Shown here piece by piece: positions 28,996 through 39,152 of a stretch of 64,000 nucleotides of DNA. The position numbers and the translations under genes are program-made. Source of the stretch: Microbacteriaceae bacterium (GTDB lineage Bacteria; Actinomycetota; Actinomycetes; Actinomycetales; Microbacteriaceae); the NCBI GenBank assembly GCA_030841285.1, contig JAVECW010000113.1, positions 33,170 through 97,169 on the forward strand. The letters are read 5' to 3'. Position 1 is the stretch's first letter; every line of letters begins with the position of its first letter. Under the pieces are notes generated by a model. That model saw only the letters and a program-made list of their open reading frames with translations, was not told the origin of the DNA and made no database searches.

Positions 28996-31059
28996 ATGGC
29001 TGATTCTTCGAATCCATTCTTCGCTCCGAGCACCCTCCCGTACCAACTGCCCCCGTTCGCCGAGATCCGCGATGAGCACTACCGGCCGGCGTTCGATCGC
29101 GGCTTCGAGGAGCACCTCGCCGAGATCGGGGCGATCACCGCCACGGCCGACGACCCGACGTTCGAGAACACCATGATCCCGCTCGAAAAGTCAGGGCAGA
29201 CTCTGCAGCGGGTCGCCGAAGTGTTCTTCAATAAGAGCTCAGCGGACAGCACCGATTTCACGAACGATCTCGAGGAGGTGATGGCTCCCCTGCTCGCGGC
29301 GCACGAGGATGCCATCAAGCTCGACTCAGCGCTCTACTTACGCATCAGGACGCTGCACGACCAGCTGGACACCTTGGGTTTGGACGCAGAGTCCGCGTAC
29401 CTCGTCGAGCGTTACTTCACGGAGTTCACGCTCGCAGGCGCCGGGCTCGGCGAGACCGACAAGTCCAGGCTCAAGGAATACAACCAGACGCTCTCCACCC
29501 TCACGACGCGGTTTGAGAAGAACCTGCTCGCCGAGACGAACGACCTCGCGGTCGTGATCGAGGAGCCTTCAGAGCTTGATGGCCTCGATGCCGGCGAAAT
29601 TTCGGCAGCGGCGGAGGCGGCCAGGGAGCGCGGTCTCGACGGCGCGTATCTGATCTCGCTCGTCCTTCCCACCGGGCACCCATACCTTTCCAGCCTCGCG
29701 AACCGGAGTGTGCGCGAACGCGTGATGACCGCGGAGCGCTCCCGCGGCATCCGCGGCGGTGAGAACGACAACCGCGAGCTCGTGCTCGAGATCACCAGGC
29801 TGCGCGCCGAGCGGGCCCGCCTGCTTGGTTTCGACACGCACGCCGCATACGTCACCGCGGATGAGACGGCGAAGACCCCAGACGCGGTCGCCGGCATGCT
29901 CGGTACTCTCGCGCCCGCCGCAGCGCGCAACGCCCGCGCCGAGCAGGCGGATCTCCAGTCGCAGGTCACGCAGCGTGAGGCGGTCGACGGCGTCGGGGCC
30001 TTCGAACTCGCGAGCTGGGATTGGGCCTACTACACCGAGAAGGTGCGGCAGGAGAAGTACGCAGTCGACACGGCGGCCATGCGACCGTACTTCGAGGCTG
30101 AGCGTGTGCTGCGCGACGGCGTCTTCTTCGCGGCGACGCGCCTCTATGGCATCACGTTCGCCGAACGTCCCGACCTCGTGGCCTACCACCCGGAGGCGAG
30201 GGTGTTCGAGGTCAGCAACGAAGACGGCACCCCGCTCGGTCTCTACGTCCTCGACCTGTACACGCGTGATTCGAAGCGCGGCGGGGCGTGGATGAATCCA
30301 CTCGTCTCGCAGTCGACCCTGCTGGGAAACCCCACTGTCGTCGTGAACAACCTCAATGTGCCGAAGCCCGCGGCGAGCGAGCCGACCCTGCTCACCTACG
30401 ACGAGGCCAACACGCTGTTCCACGAGTTCGGGCACGCCCTTCACGGACTCTTCGCGCACGTCACCTATCCGAAGTTCGCCGGAACGAACGTCTTCCGCGA
30501 CTTCGTGGAGTTCCCAAGCCAGGTCAATGAGATGTGGATGCTCTGGCCGGAAATCCTCGCGAACTACGCGGTGCACCACGAGACCGGCGAGCCGATGCCG
30601 CGTGACCTCGTCGAGAGCCTGCAGGCATCCTCGGCGTTCAACGAGGGGTTCAAGACCAGCGAATACCTCGCGGCAGCAATGCTCGACCAAGCCTGGCACC
30701 GGATCACCGCAGACGACCACGTGACGGATGTCGCAGGCTTCGAGGCGGCGGCCCTCGCCGAAGCCGGCCTCGACAACCCTGCAGTGCCCACGCGCTACTC
30801 GAGCACCTACTTCGCGCACACCTTCTCTGGCGGCTACGACGCGGGCTACTACTCCTACATCTGGAGCGAGGTCCTCGACGCTGACACCGTCGAATGGTTC
30901 AAGGAGAACGGCGGCCTCACGCGCGCGAACGGCGATCGCTTCCGCGAGCGCCTGCTCGGCGTTGGCGGCTCGCGCGATCCGCTCGAGGCGTACCGCGACT
31001 TCCGCGGCCGTCCTGCCGTGATCGAGCCCCTGCTCAAGCGGCGCGGACTCGACGCCTAA
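28996..31059 (+). CDS. dcp: M3-family metallopeptidase (peptidyl-dipeptidase Dcp-like)
   Basis: A 687-residue zinc peptidase that would cut oligopeptides in the cytoplasm. The zinc-binding motif HEFGHALH is at residues 476-483, in LFHEFGHALHGLFAHVTYPK, and the third ligand lies in the FPSQVNEMW region just after. The N-terminus (PYQLPPFAEIRDEHYRPAFD) is typical of Dcp rather than of oligopeptidase F. No signal peptide. A TAGGCT box 6 nt before the ATG sets the start. Confidence 0.95.
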   Translation: MADSSNPFFAPSTLPYQLPPFAEIRDEHYRPAFDRGFEEHLAEIGAITATADDPTFENTMIPLEKSGQTLQRVAEVFFNKSSADSTDFTNDLEEVMAPLLAAHEDAIKLDSALYLRIRTLHDQLDTLGLDAESAYLVERYFTEFTLAGAGLGETDKSRLKEYNQTLSTLTTRFEKNLLAETNDLAVVIEEPSELDGLDAGEISAAAEAARERGLDGAYLISLVLPTGHPYLSSLANRSVRERVMTAERSRGIRGGENDNRELVLEITRLRAERARLLGFDTHAAYVTADETAKTPDAVAGMLGTLAPAAARNARAEQADLQSQVTQREAVDGVGAFELASWDWAYYTEKVRQEKYAVDTAAMRPYFEAERVLRDGVFFAATRLYGITFAERPDLVAYHPEARVFEVSNEDGTPLGLYVLDLYTRDSKRGGAWMNPLVSQSTLLGNPTVVVNNLNVPKPAASEPTLLTYDEANTLFHEFGHALHGLFAHVTYPKFAGTNVFRDFVEFPSQVNEMWMLWPEILANYAVHHETGEPMPRDLVESLQASSAFNEGFKTSEYLAAAMLDQAWHRITADDHVTDVAGFEAAALAEAGLDNPAVPTRYSSTYFAHTFSGGYDAGYYSYIWSEVLDADTVEWFKENGGLTRANGDRFRERLLGVGGSRDPLEAYRDFRGRPAVIEPLLKRRGLDA

Positions 31060-31184
31060 GCGGGCCGGTCACGAGGAATGTGACATCCTATGACGCCGCG
31101 TGGTGCGCCTTTCCAGAGGCGCTCGTAGTCTTAACCGGTCGCCGCACCCTGCGGCGCATCGAACGAGATCGGTGGCGAACACCC

Positions 31185-31559
31185 ATGGCATCCCCCTCAG
31201 GCCTGCAGCACACACTCGAGTGCGCATGCGGACGAGCCGGAATGTGTGCCGACAACCGGCCTGGCCACGGGTTGAACTTCATTCAGCTGCGGATCGCGTC
31301 GGCGACACGGAGCCGGTGGACGGATGCCATCGTCCACGAGACGACCGACAATGGCTGGATTGCTCTTGCACCCCTTGCCTCGGATGCCGCGCGGGACACT
31401 GCGGACAGCGACACCGCGGGAACCGACATCGTCTGGGTCTGGCACCACGCAGACCTCACTGACACGATCAGAGTCGGCGACCCTGTCGCGATTCATGACC
31501 TTTACAACGTCCTGGCTGCCGGTCGAGGCCGCTTCAACGTCGTGACGGCGACGCGCTAA
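31185..31559 (+). CDS. conserved hypothetical protein
   Basis: A 124-residue soluble protein: MASPSGLQHTLECACGRAGM, DNRPGHGLNFIQLRIASATR, then an acidic Asp/Ala/Thr stretch and VWVWHHADLTDTIRVGDPVA, IHDLYNVLAAGRGRFNVVTA. The CxCGRAGMC cluster near residues 13-19 could bind metal but is short. GGTGG lies 10 nt before the chosen ATG; several upstream in-frame starts exist, so the N-terminus is uncertain. It sits between a peptidase and a copper-storage-type protein. Confidence 0.6.
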   Translation: MASPSGLQHTLECACGRAGMCADNRPGHGLNFIQLRIASATRSRWTDAIVHETTDNGWIALAPLASDAARDTADSDTAGTDIVWVWHHADLTDTIRVGDPVAIHDLYNVLAAGRGRFNVVTATR

Positions 31560-31582
31560 GGTCGCACGCGTCGCCCTGGCGA

Positions 31583-32008
31583 TCAGCTGGCGGACTTCAT
31601 CGCCATCATCATGGATTCGCACGCCTCGGCGGCAGCCCGGCACGCCTGAGCGCACATTCGGCAGGTCTCGCTCGTTCCCGCGTGCTTCATGCACTCGTCC
31701 GCGCAGGCCATCGACATCGCGGCACAGGCCTCCAAAACGGCCGTCATGCTCTTCATGTCGACACCCATGGGGCGCATCATCATGCGCATTGTGGTGTTGT
31801 TCATGTCAGCACCGTTCATGCACATGCTCGCGCATTTCGCCATGCCCTCCCCCATGGAGGAATCCGCGCAGATCGTACAGGCTTGTTCCGCGGCCGCACA
31901 GGCCTCGATACAGTCCTGCATCGCCATCATGTCCATGGATGCCGGCATACCCTCTACGCCGGCCAATTCCATGGACATGCTCTTCATCATTTCCGCTGTC
32001 ATGTTCAT
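31583..32008 (-). CDS. four-helix-bundle copper-binding protein (Csp-like), Met- and Cys-rich
   Basis: A 141-residue protein with 13 cysteines and 31 methionines by count. Cysteines recur in helical spacing (MQDCIEACAAAEQACTICAD, CAAMSMACADECMKHAGTSE, TCRMCAQACRAAAEACESMM), the layout of cytosolic copper-storage proteins (Csp3/DUF326), whose tubes of thiolates hold many Cu(I) ions. No export signal is present, which fits the cytosolic type. The extra Met-rich stretch MRMMMRPMGVDMKSM is unusual and may add thioether copper sites. No copper regulator or pump is nearby. Confidence 0.88.
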   Translation of the reverse strand: MNMTAEMMKSMSMELAGVEGMPASMDMMAMQDCIEACAAAEQACTICADSSMGEGMAKCASMCMNGADMNNTTMRMMMRPMGVDMKSMTAVLEACAAMSMACADECMKHAGTSETCRMCAQACRAAAEACESMMMAMKSAS

Positions 32009-32122
32009 GCCACATCGTCCGTTCGGACTACCGCCCGGTGGCAGTCACCAACCGAGTCAAAACGGTAGTGCGTTCACGACGCAATGCTACGTCGCGGGGA
32101 CGTGAACACCTAGGGTCTGTGG

Positions 32123-33397
<1,275 letters not shown>

Positions 33398-33476
33398 CCG
33401 TCACCCTCCTTCTTGGGTTGCCTTCTTCGAGCCTAGCCTGTGCGGGCGACAACGTGTCGCAAGCACTCGGATGCGA

Positions 33477-33511
33477 AACGGCGCGCCGCCCGAAGGGGCA
33501 GACGCGCCGTT
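33477..33511 (-). terminator. hairpin between clpP2 and clpX
   Basis: AACGGCGCG ... CGCGCCGTT outer stem with an inner CGCCC/GGGC stem and a GAAG loop, 12 bp after the clpP2 stop. Confidence 0.6.
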
Positions 33512-33522
33512 CCATCGTTGAG

Positions 33523-34203
33523 CTACTTGACGAGCGTCGGCAGGTTCTTCCGGCTCGTAAGCACCTGGTCGATGAGACCGTATTCGAGTGCCTCGGCCGC
33601 CGAAAGGATCTTGTCGCGATCGATGTCCTTGTTCACCTGCTCCTGGCTGCGGTTGGAGTGATGCGCAAGCGTCTCCTCGAGCCAGGTGCGCATCCGCATG
33701 ATCTCGTGGGCCTGGATCTCGATGTCGGACGCCTGGCCCTGGCCGGCCTCGCCGACGGCGGGCTGGTGGATCAGGATGCGCGCGTTCGGCAGCGCGAGGC
33801 GCTTGCCAGGCGTGCCAGCCGCCGTGAGCACGGCCGCCGCGGACGCCGCCTGGCCGAGGACGACCGTCTGGATGTGCGGGCGGATGTACTGCATCGTGTC
33901 GTAGATTGCCGTCATCGCGGTGAAGGATCCACCGGGCGAGTTGATGTACATGACGATGTCGCGATCCGGGTCCTGGCTCTCGAGCACGAGGAGCTGGGCC
34001 ATGATGTCGTCGGCCGATGCATCATCGACCTGCACGCCGAGGAAGATGATGCGGTCCTCGAAGAGCTTGGCGTATGGGTCCTGGCGCTTGTAGCCGTATG
34101 CCGTGCGCTCCTCGAAGCTCGGCAGGATGTAGCGCGAGCCCGGAGCCTGCACCGCCCCAGCAGCCGAGCTGAACGCAGTACCACCGAAGTTGGGGATGTT
34201 CAT
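33523..34203 (-). CDS. clpP2: ATP-dependent Clp protease proteolytic subunit 2
   Basis: A 226-residue serine protease subunit that pairs with ClpP1 into a mixed tetradecamer, as in other actinobacteria. Catalytic Ser is S121 (LGQAASAAAVL) and His is H146 (ARILIHQPAVG). The N-terminal extension of about 30 residues before PSFEERTAYGYKRQ is typical of ClpP2-type propeptides. ATG 34203 has AGGAA 7 nt upstream. It follows clpP1 by 28 bp and is surely co-transcribed with it. Confidence 0.97.
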   Translation of the reverse strand: MNIPNFGGTAFSSAAGAVQAPGSRYILPSFEERTAYGYKRQDPYAKLFEDRIIFLGVQVDDASADDIMAQLLVLESQDPDRDIVMYINSPGGSFTAMTAIYDTMQYIRPHIQTVVLGQAASAAAVLTAAGTPGKRLALPNARILIHQPAVGEAGQGQASDIEIQAHEIMRMRTWLEETLAHHSNRSQEQVNKDIDRDKILSAAEALEYGLIDQVLTSRKNLPTLVK

Positions 34204-34231
34204 GTCTATTCCTGTTCTGTCCGGTCGGTAC

Positions 34232-34819
<588 letters not shown>

Positions 34820-34853
34820 TTCTCGCTCCGTTTCAGTTGTCGTTCGAATCGAA

Positions 34854-34859
34854 TCTATA
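34854..34859 (-). promoter_or_regulatory. candidate -10 box of clpP1P2
   Basis: TATAGA about 35 nt before the clpP1 ATG. Whether a ClgR site exists further upstream cannot be settled by eye. Confidence 0.45.
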
Positions 34860-34922
34860 GGAGCCAACACTCCGAAACCCGCCTGTTCGCCGTGGGCAGA
34901 GCGATGTGACGCTTTGAACGAC

Positions 34923-34954
34923 AAAAGGCCCGCCACCGAAGTGACGGGCCTTTT
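34923..34954. terminator. terminator after tig
   Basis: AAAAGGCCCG-CCAC-CGAA-GTGA-CGGGCCTTTT, a 14-bp stem with one mismatch, an A run on one side and T run on the other. It is 10 bp downstream of the tig stop and can work in either direction. Confidence 0.85.
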
Positions 34955-34963
34955 CTCAAACCG

Positions 34964-36382
34964 TTAGCTGTGGTCGTGCCCGTAATGCTCGTTGCTCGGC
35001 TTGCGGCCCTGGCTGTCGCGACCCTTCGCACCCTGGCTGCCGGCACCTTGCGCGTTCATCTGAGCGAGCACATCCGCAGTCGCCGAGATGTCGCTCTCGT
35101 CGTCATCCACGATTGCCGTGAACTCGGCGAGGTCGACCTTCTTGCCATTGGAGTCGGTGACCACGGCCTTGCCGAGGACCACCGCGAGCGCCTTGTTGCG
35201 GGCAACCTCGCCGACCATCGACGGGATCTGACCGTTCTCACTGAGCACCTTCACGAATTCGTTGGGCTCCATGCCGTACTGGGCAGCCCCCTGGATGAGG
35301 TACTGCGTGAGCTCGTCCTGGCTGACCTTGATGCCCTCGGCCTCGGCGATCTCATCGAGCAGGATCTGCGTGCGGAAGGTCCGCTCGCTTGAGATGGTCA
35401 CTTCCGCGCGGTGGGTGTCATCCTCGAGGCGGCTCTCGCTCTCCAGGTGACGCTGGACCTCATCCTCGACGAGCTTGGCGGGAACCGGAACATCGACGAG
35501 CCCGAGGAGCACGTCAACAAGCTGGTCGCGCGCAGCCGCGCCCTGGCCGAAGACCTTGGAGCGCTCGACCTGCGTGCGCAGGCTGGCCTTCAGCTCGTCG
35601 ATAGTGTCGAACTCGCTCGCGATCTGGGCGAAGTCGTCGTCGGCCTCGGGCAGCTCGCGCTCCTTGACGGCGTTGATCGTCACCGTGATCTCGGCGCTCT
35701 CGCCCTCGTGGTCGCCGCCCATGAGCGGAGCCTCGAAGGTCGTGGTCTCGCCGGCGCTGAGGGAGTCGAGCGCCTCGTCGATGCCGTCGATCAGGTCGCC
35801 GGAGCCGACCTCGTACGAAATGTTGGTCGCCGAGTCCACCTCGCTGCCGCCGATTGTGGCGAGCAGGTCGATCTGGGCGAAGTCGCCGGTCTTGGCCGGG
35901 CGGTCGACCGTGACCAGCGTGCCGAAGCGGCTGCGCAGACGGTCGAGCTCCTCGGTGACCTCGTCGTCGGTGACCTCAGCGGCGTCAACCGTGAGCTCGA
36001 CCTTGTCGTAGGCGGGAAGCGTGATCTCGGGGCGGATGTCCACCTCGATGGTCAGGAGCAGGTCGCCGGAGAAGTCCTTGTCGCTGGGCCACTCGGTGAT
36101 GTCGGCCTCTGGGCGACCGAGCGGGCGCAGTGCGTTCTCCTCGACCGCGGCCCGGTAGAAGCCATCCAGGCCCTCGTTGACAGCGTGCTCGAGCACGGCG
36201 CCCTTGCCGACGCGCTGGTCGATCAGGGGCGGCGGAACCTTACCCTTGCGGAAGCCGGGGATGTTGACCTGTTCGGCGATGTGTCCGTAAGCGTGGGTGA
36301 TGCTCGGCTTGAGCTCCTCAGGCGTCACCGAGATGATGAGCTTGGCGCGTGTGGGGCTCAGCTTTTCGACCGTGGTCTTCAC
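34964..36382 (-). CDS. tig: trigger factor (ribosome-associated chaperone / peptidyl-prolyl isomerase)
   Basis: A 472-residue chaperone. The N-terminal ribosome-binding domain starts [19 protein letters not shown] and has the signature GFRKGKVPP; the FKBP-type isomerase domain follows ([14 protein letters not shown] to about residue 245), then the helical C-terminal domain. The tail [20 protein letters not shown] is low-complexity and ends HYGHDHS. It starts at a GTG with AGGAG upstream. tRNA-Pro lies 52 bp upstream on the same strand. Confidence 0.97.
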   Translation of the reverse strand: MKTTVEKLSPTRAKLIISVTPEELKPSITHAYGHIAEQVNIPGFRKGKVPPPLIDQRVGKGAVLEHAVNEGLDGFYRAAVEENALRPLGRPEADITEWPSDKDFSGDLLLTIEVDIRPEITLPAYDKVELTVDAAEVTDDEVTEELDRLRSRFGTLVTVDRPAKTGDFAQIDLLATIGGSEVDSATNISYEVGSGDLIDGIDEALDSLSAGETTTFEAPLMGGDHEGESAEITVTINAVKERELPEADDDFAQIASEFDTIDELKASLRTQVERSKVFGQGAAARDQLVDVLLGLVDVPVPAKLVEDEVQRHLESESRLEDDTHRAEVTISSERTFRTQILLDEIAEAEGIKVSQDELTQYLIQGAAQYGMEPNEFVKVLSENGQIPSMVGEVARNKALAVVLGKAVVTDSNGKKVDLAEFTAIVDDDESDISATADVLAQMNAQGAGSQGAKGRDSQGRKPSNEHYGHDHS

Positions 36383-36434
36383 GTTGTTGGGTTCTCCTGT
36401 GTTTTGACGATGACCTCTGCAGAGGCTGGGATTG

Positions 36435-36511
36435 TGGTCGGGGCGACAGGATTCGAACCTGCGACCTCTCGGTCCCAAACCGAGCGCTCTACCAAGCTGA
36501 GCTACGCCCCG
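36435..36511 (-). tRNA. tRNA-Pro(TGG)
   Basis: Acceptor CGGGGCG/CGCCCCG, D-arm GCTC, anticodon stem CTCGG/CCGAG with loop TTTGGGA (anticodon TGG), T-loop TTCGAAT, and encoded CCA. Confidence 0.95.
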
Positions 36512-36615
36512 GATCATGCCTCAATCCGCACGGTCCGTTTCCACGGCGCGCATACGCGCCAGGGGCGAAAGACCACGGGCAAGTCTACTGCACGCATCTC
36601 GACGGCCGTGACGAC

Positions 36616-36645
36616 TTGAATCGCGCGAATCCGGTACAGTAATGT
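36616..36645 (+). promoter_or_regulatory. candidate promoter of tRNA-Gly
   Basis: TTGAAT, 18-nt spacer, TAATGT; transcription would start about 42 nt before the tRNA. Confidence 0.5.
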
Positions 36646-36694
36646 CCGGCAGTTGATCCGTTCCGTTCGTGAACGTGCGGGTCAGATGCCCCCC

Positions 36695-36765
36695 GGGGAT
36701 GTAGCTCAATGGTAGAGCCTCAGTCTTCCAAACTGATGGTGCGGGTTCGATTCCCGTCATCCCCT
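36695..36765 (+). tRNA. tRNA-Gly(TCC)
   Basis: Acceptor GGGGATG/CATCCCC, D-arm GCTC/GAGC, anticodon stem TCAGT/ACTGA with loop CTTCCAA (anticodon TCC), T-arm GCGGG/CCCGT with TTCGATT. CCA is not encoded; the bases after the discriminator are CCC. Confidence 0.95.
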
Positions 36766-37087
36766 CCCCTCCGCGGCTCTGCTTCGAATCGAGGCTCAAC
36801 GTGGTGGCCGACGAAACTCCAAGCCCGCCAGAATCCGGCCGTCCGCTCCCGACCATGCGGCGTAGAGTGACAATAACAATGCGATAGTCAACGCCTGCCA
36901 CCCGGAATCACCGGTTACGACGGACGAGGAGTAGCGGCCACTATTCGCGCGCACCGCGCCGCGGTCCGCACTCCCACCCTCGGAAGCACAACGCCATCGG
37001 CACCCGGTGCGACGCGAGATCTCAACGCACGACGAGCGGGATGCTTCCGCCAGTTTGTTTACACACGCCACAAGGAGGCGTCTCCAC
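36766..37087. other. 322-bp intergenic region without a recognised gene
   Basis: Between tRNA-Gly and the VOC gene. An open frame on the minus strand (about 36796-37131) runs antisense into the VOC gene and has no ribosome site or recognisable protein features. The ribosome site of the VOC gene (AAGGAGG) lies at the right end. Confidence 0.5.
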
Positions 37088-37459
37088 ATGTTCAAGGAAG
37101 CACACGCCGTATTGCCCGCAGCAGATCTCAAGCGCGCTCGGGAGTTCTACCACAACATGCTCGAACTCGATCCAGACGAGGTACACGAGGGCATGCTCTC
37201 GTATCACCCCGTGTCGGGAGCCGCTTTCGATATCTACGAGACCAGCAATGCAGGCTCGGCCAAGAACACCCAGATGTGTTGGGTCACGGACAACCTCGAC
37301 AGCGAAATGTCACGGTTACGCGAGCGCGGTGTCCGATTTGAGGACTACGACATCCCCGGGATGAAGACCGAGAACGGAGTCGCCACTGACGAAGCAGGCA
37401 GAACCGCCTGGTTCAGGGACTCCGAGGGTAACTTCATCTGCGTCACCCAGCCGATCTAG
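37088..37459 (+). CDS. VOC (glyoxalase/bleomycin-resistance-like) family protein
   Basis: A 123-residue protein with the paired beta-alpha-beta-beta-beta fold typical of the vicinal-oxygen-chelate superfamily: HAVLPAADLKRAREFYHNML opens the first module and RTAWFRDSEGNFICVTQPI closes the second. Metal ligands would include His and Glu at these edges. The family covers lyases, dioxygenases and drug-binding proteins; the substrate is unclear. AAGGAGG gives a strong start at 37088. Confidence 0.88.
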   Translation: MFKEAHAVLPAADLKRAREFYHNMLELDPDEVHEGMLSYHPVSGAAFDIYETSNAGSAKNTQMCWVTDNLDSEMSRLRERGVRFEDYDIPGMKTENGVATDEAGRTAWFRDSEGNFICVTQPI

Positions 37460-37527
37460 TAGTCCCAAGTGCCATCCTCGCGGTCAGTCGAGCGTGAGGA
37501 TGGTTTCGCTCTACGAACGTGATGCGT

Positions 37528-37890
37528 TCACGCTTCGGCTGCCTCGTAGATCAACCGCCCGGATGAATCCATATGGGCCTCGCGCGCCTGGATGACGTAT
37601 TCGGGGCGGATCGGTCCATAGATGTGCGGGAAGAGTTCACCGTTGCCGGCATCCTCGTACTTGAGTTCGACGCCCGCTGCGACAATCACAGCCTCATCAA
37701 GCTCGAGCACGACCAGCTCTGCCTCGTCAGTGGCGTAGAACCGTTCAGCGACGCCCGGCAACTGCTGCGCGGTCGACGAGTGGATGAATCCGACCTGGTC
37801 GAGCGTGGCGTCGCGGGTGGAGATCCGATACTCCCCCACATCGTGAGCAGCGTGCCAGTCGTCTTTGTGGGCGATGTGGAAAATCGGCAT
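37528..37890 (-). CDS. DUF952 family protein
   Basis: A 120-residue protein starting MPIFHIAHKDDWHAAHDVGE, with GFIHSSTAQQLPGVAERFYA and FPHIYGPI, the hallmarks of DUF952. The fold is related to ADP-ribosyltransferase-like proteins, but the function is not established. Its ATG comes 6 nt after a TACGCT box, which supports this start over a longer reading. It is divergent from dps, separated by only 77 bp. Confidence 0.85.
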   Translation of the reverse strand: MPIFHIAHKDDWHAAHDVGEYRISTRDATLDQVGFIHSSTAQQLPGVAERFYATDEAELVVLELDEAVIVAAGVELKYEDAGNGELFPHIYGPIRPEYVIQAREAHMDSSGRLIYEAAEA

Positions 37891-37896
37891 TGCTTG

Positions 37897-37902
37897 AGCG
37901 TA
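37897..37902 (-). promoter_or_regulatory. -10 box of the DUF952 gene, leaderless arrangement
   Basis: TACGCT followed by 6 nt and the ATG at 37890. Confidence 0.5.
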
Positions 37903-37967
37903 CTTCGACTCCTTGCGAAAAGTCGCAGCGCGAGTACCCTCTTGCGGCATAAGCGAAAGGAAACAAA

Positions 37968-38456
37968 ATGACCACTACAGAGTCCTCCCGGCGGAGCGTA
38001 TCCAACCCGGATGTCGCGGCCGGGGTTGCCCAGTTCCTGAGTCCCGTCGTCATCGATCTCATGGCACTCGTCGTCAACGGCAAGCAGGCGCATTGGCATG
38101 TGCGCGGCCCCAACTTCATCGGTGTGCACGAGTTACTGGACAAAGTTGTCAAGCACGCGCAGGCATATGCCGACCTCGCGGCGGAGCGCGTCGTCGCGCT
38201 TGGCCTACCCATCGATGCTCGACTGGAAACAGTCGCGGCGAAGACGTCGACGCAAGAGCTCACGCCGGGCTTCCAGCAGTCCGAGGACACGATCACCGAA
38301 GTCATCGCGCAGATTGATGCGGCACTCACGTCTGTCAACGAGGCAGTCAAGGAACTCGACGCACTCGACCAGAACAGCCAGGATGTCGCGATCGAGATCG
38401 CGCGCGGACTCGACAAGGATCGCTGGCTTCTGTTTGCGCATATTGCCGCCGGTTAG
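37968..38456 (+). CDS. dps: Dps-family DNA-binding / iron-storage ferritin-like protein
   Basis: A 162-residue mini-ferritin that forms a 12-subunit shell, stores iron and shields DNA from peroxide. The inter-subunit ferroxidase motif is clear: KQAHWHVRGPNFIGVHELLD, with the His, Asp and Glu ligands. The N-terminal MTTTESSRRS tail could contact DNA. AAAGGAA precedes the ATG. A palindromic repeat follows its stop. Confidence 0.95.
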   Translation: MTTTESSRRSVSNPDVAAGVAQFLSPVVIDLMALVVNGKQAHWHVRGPNFIGVHELLDKVVKHAQAYADLAAERVVALGLPIDARLETVAAKTSTQELTPGFQQSEDTITEVIAQIDAALTSVNEAVKELDALDQNSQDVAIEIARGLDKDRWLLFAHIAAG

Positions 38457-38465
38457 GCGCCGCGT

Positions 38466-38506
38466 GCTGGTCGAGTAGCACGACACGAAGTGCATCTTCA
38501 ACCAGC
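38466..38506. repeat. palindromic repeat unit after dps (REP-like)
   Basis: Outer arms GCTGGTCGA and TCAACCAGC (8 of 9 complementary) and inner arms GCAC/GTGC. On the minus strand it reads GGTTGAAG...GCTACTCGACC, close to the 34-bp repeats at 45350 and 54618-54730. It lies between two convergent genes and may end both transcripts. Confidence 0.65.
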
Positions 38507-38515
38507 AGCAGGGAG

Positions 38516-39148
38516 CTAGCGGCGCATGCGCTCGCGCATCCGGCGCATCTCGGCCGCGAGCGCCGGGCTCGCGTACGCGCCATCCCCCTCGAGTCCCGCG
38601 ATGATGCGGTCCACCGTCTCGGGCGGCCGGTTCTGACTCAGCTTGTTCTTCGCGACGATGTGCGTCGGCGTGAGCCGAAAACCGACGGTGCCGGTGCTGA
38701 TCCGGGACGCGTAGTCCGCATTCTCCAGCGTTCCCTCCATGCGCCGGGGCTCGGGCATCCGATCCTCGAAATGATCGACGAGCGCGCCAAGCACGCGGTA
38801 ATTCTCTTCATCGCTCAGGATCTCCGGCACGCCGGTCAGGTGCGCGACGATGAAGTTCCAGGTCGGAACCGCCGGCTTGGGGTCGTACCAGCCTGGCGAA
38901 ATATAGCCATGCGGTCCCTGGATGATGACGAGGAGCTCGTGCTGGCCGAGTTCGAGCAGCTGCTCGTCCGGCTTGCCGACGTGGCTGACGATCGCGAGTT
39001 CGTCCCTGCTCTCGTCCACGAGAACTGGATAGTGCGAAGCGACGAGGCCATTTGTGGTGTTGCTCACCAGTGTCGCCCACGGGTTCTCCCGGATCAGGCG
39101 CTTGATCTCGTCCGGGTCACCAAGCACGAAGCTGGGGTTCTGTCTCAT
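38516..39148 (-). CDS. PaiB-like FMN-binding protein
   Basis: A 210-residue flavin-binding split-barrel protein of the PaiB (FMN-binding negative regulator) family. Its start MRQNPSFVLGDPDEIKRLIR and the segments HGYISPGWYDPKPAVPTWNF and LVDHFEDRMPEPRRM match the family closely. In Bacillus PaiB was described as a regulator of sporulation and protease genes; many homologues are uncharacterised. It starts 4 bp after the end of the glycosylase gene, so the two are co-transcribed. A longer N-terminus is possible but unsupported. Confidence 0.9.
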   Translation of the reverse strand: MRQNPSFVLGDPDEIKRLIRENPWATLVSNTTNGLVASHYPVLVDESRDELAIVSHVGKPDEQLLELGQHELLVIIQGPHGYISPGWYDPKPAVPTWNFIVAHLTGVPEILSDEENYRVLGALVDHFEDRMPEPRRMEGTLENADYASRISTGTVGFRLTPTHIVAKNKLSQNRPPETVDRIIAGLEGDGAYASPALAAEMRRMRERMRR

Positions 39149-39152
39149 GATG

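Noticed and set aside
34860..34920. Possible ClgR-type regulatory site upstream of clpP1
   Set aside because: TCGC and GCGA words are present but the spacing does not fit a consensus I can state with confidence.
36796..37131. 111-codon minus-strand open frame between tRNA-Gly and the VOC gene
   Set aside because: No ribosome site, overlaps the VOC start, and only a short hydrophobic stretch near its end; no support for a gene.
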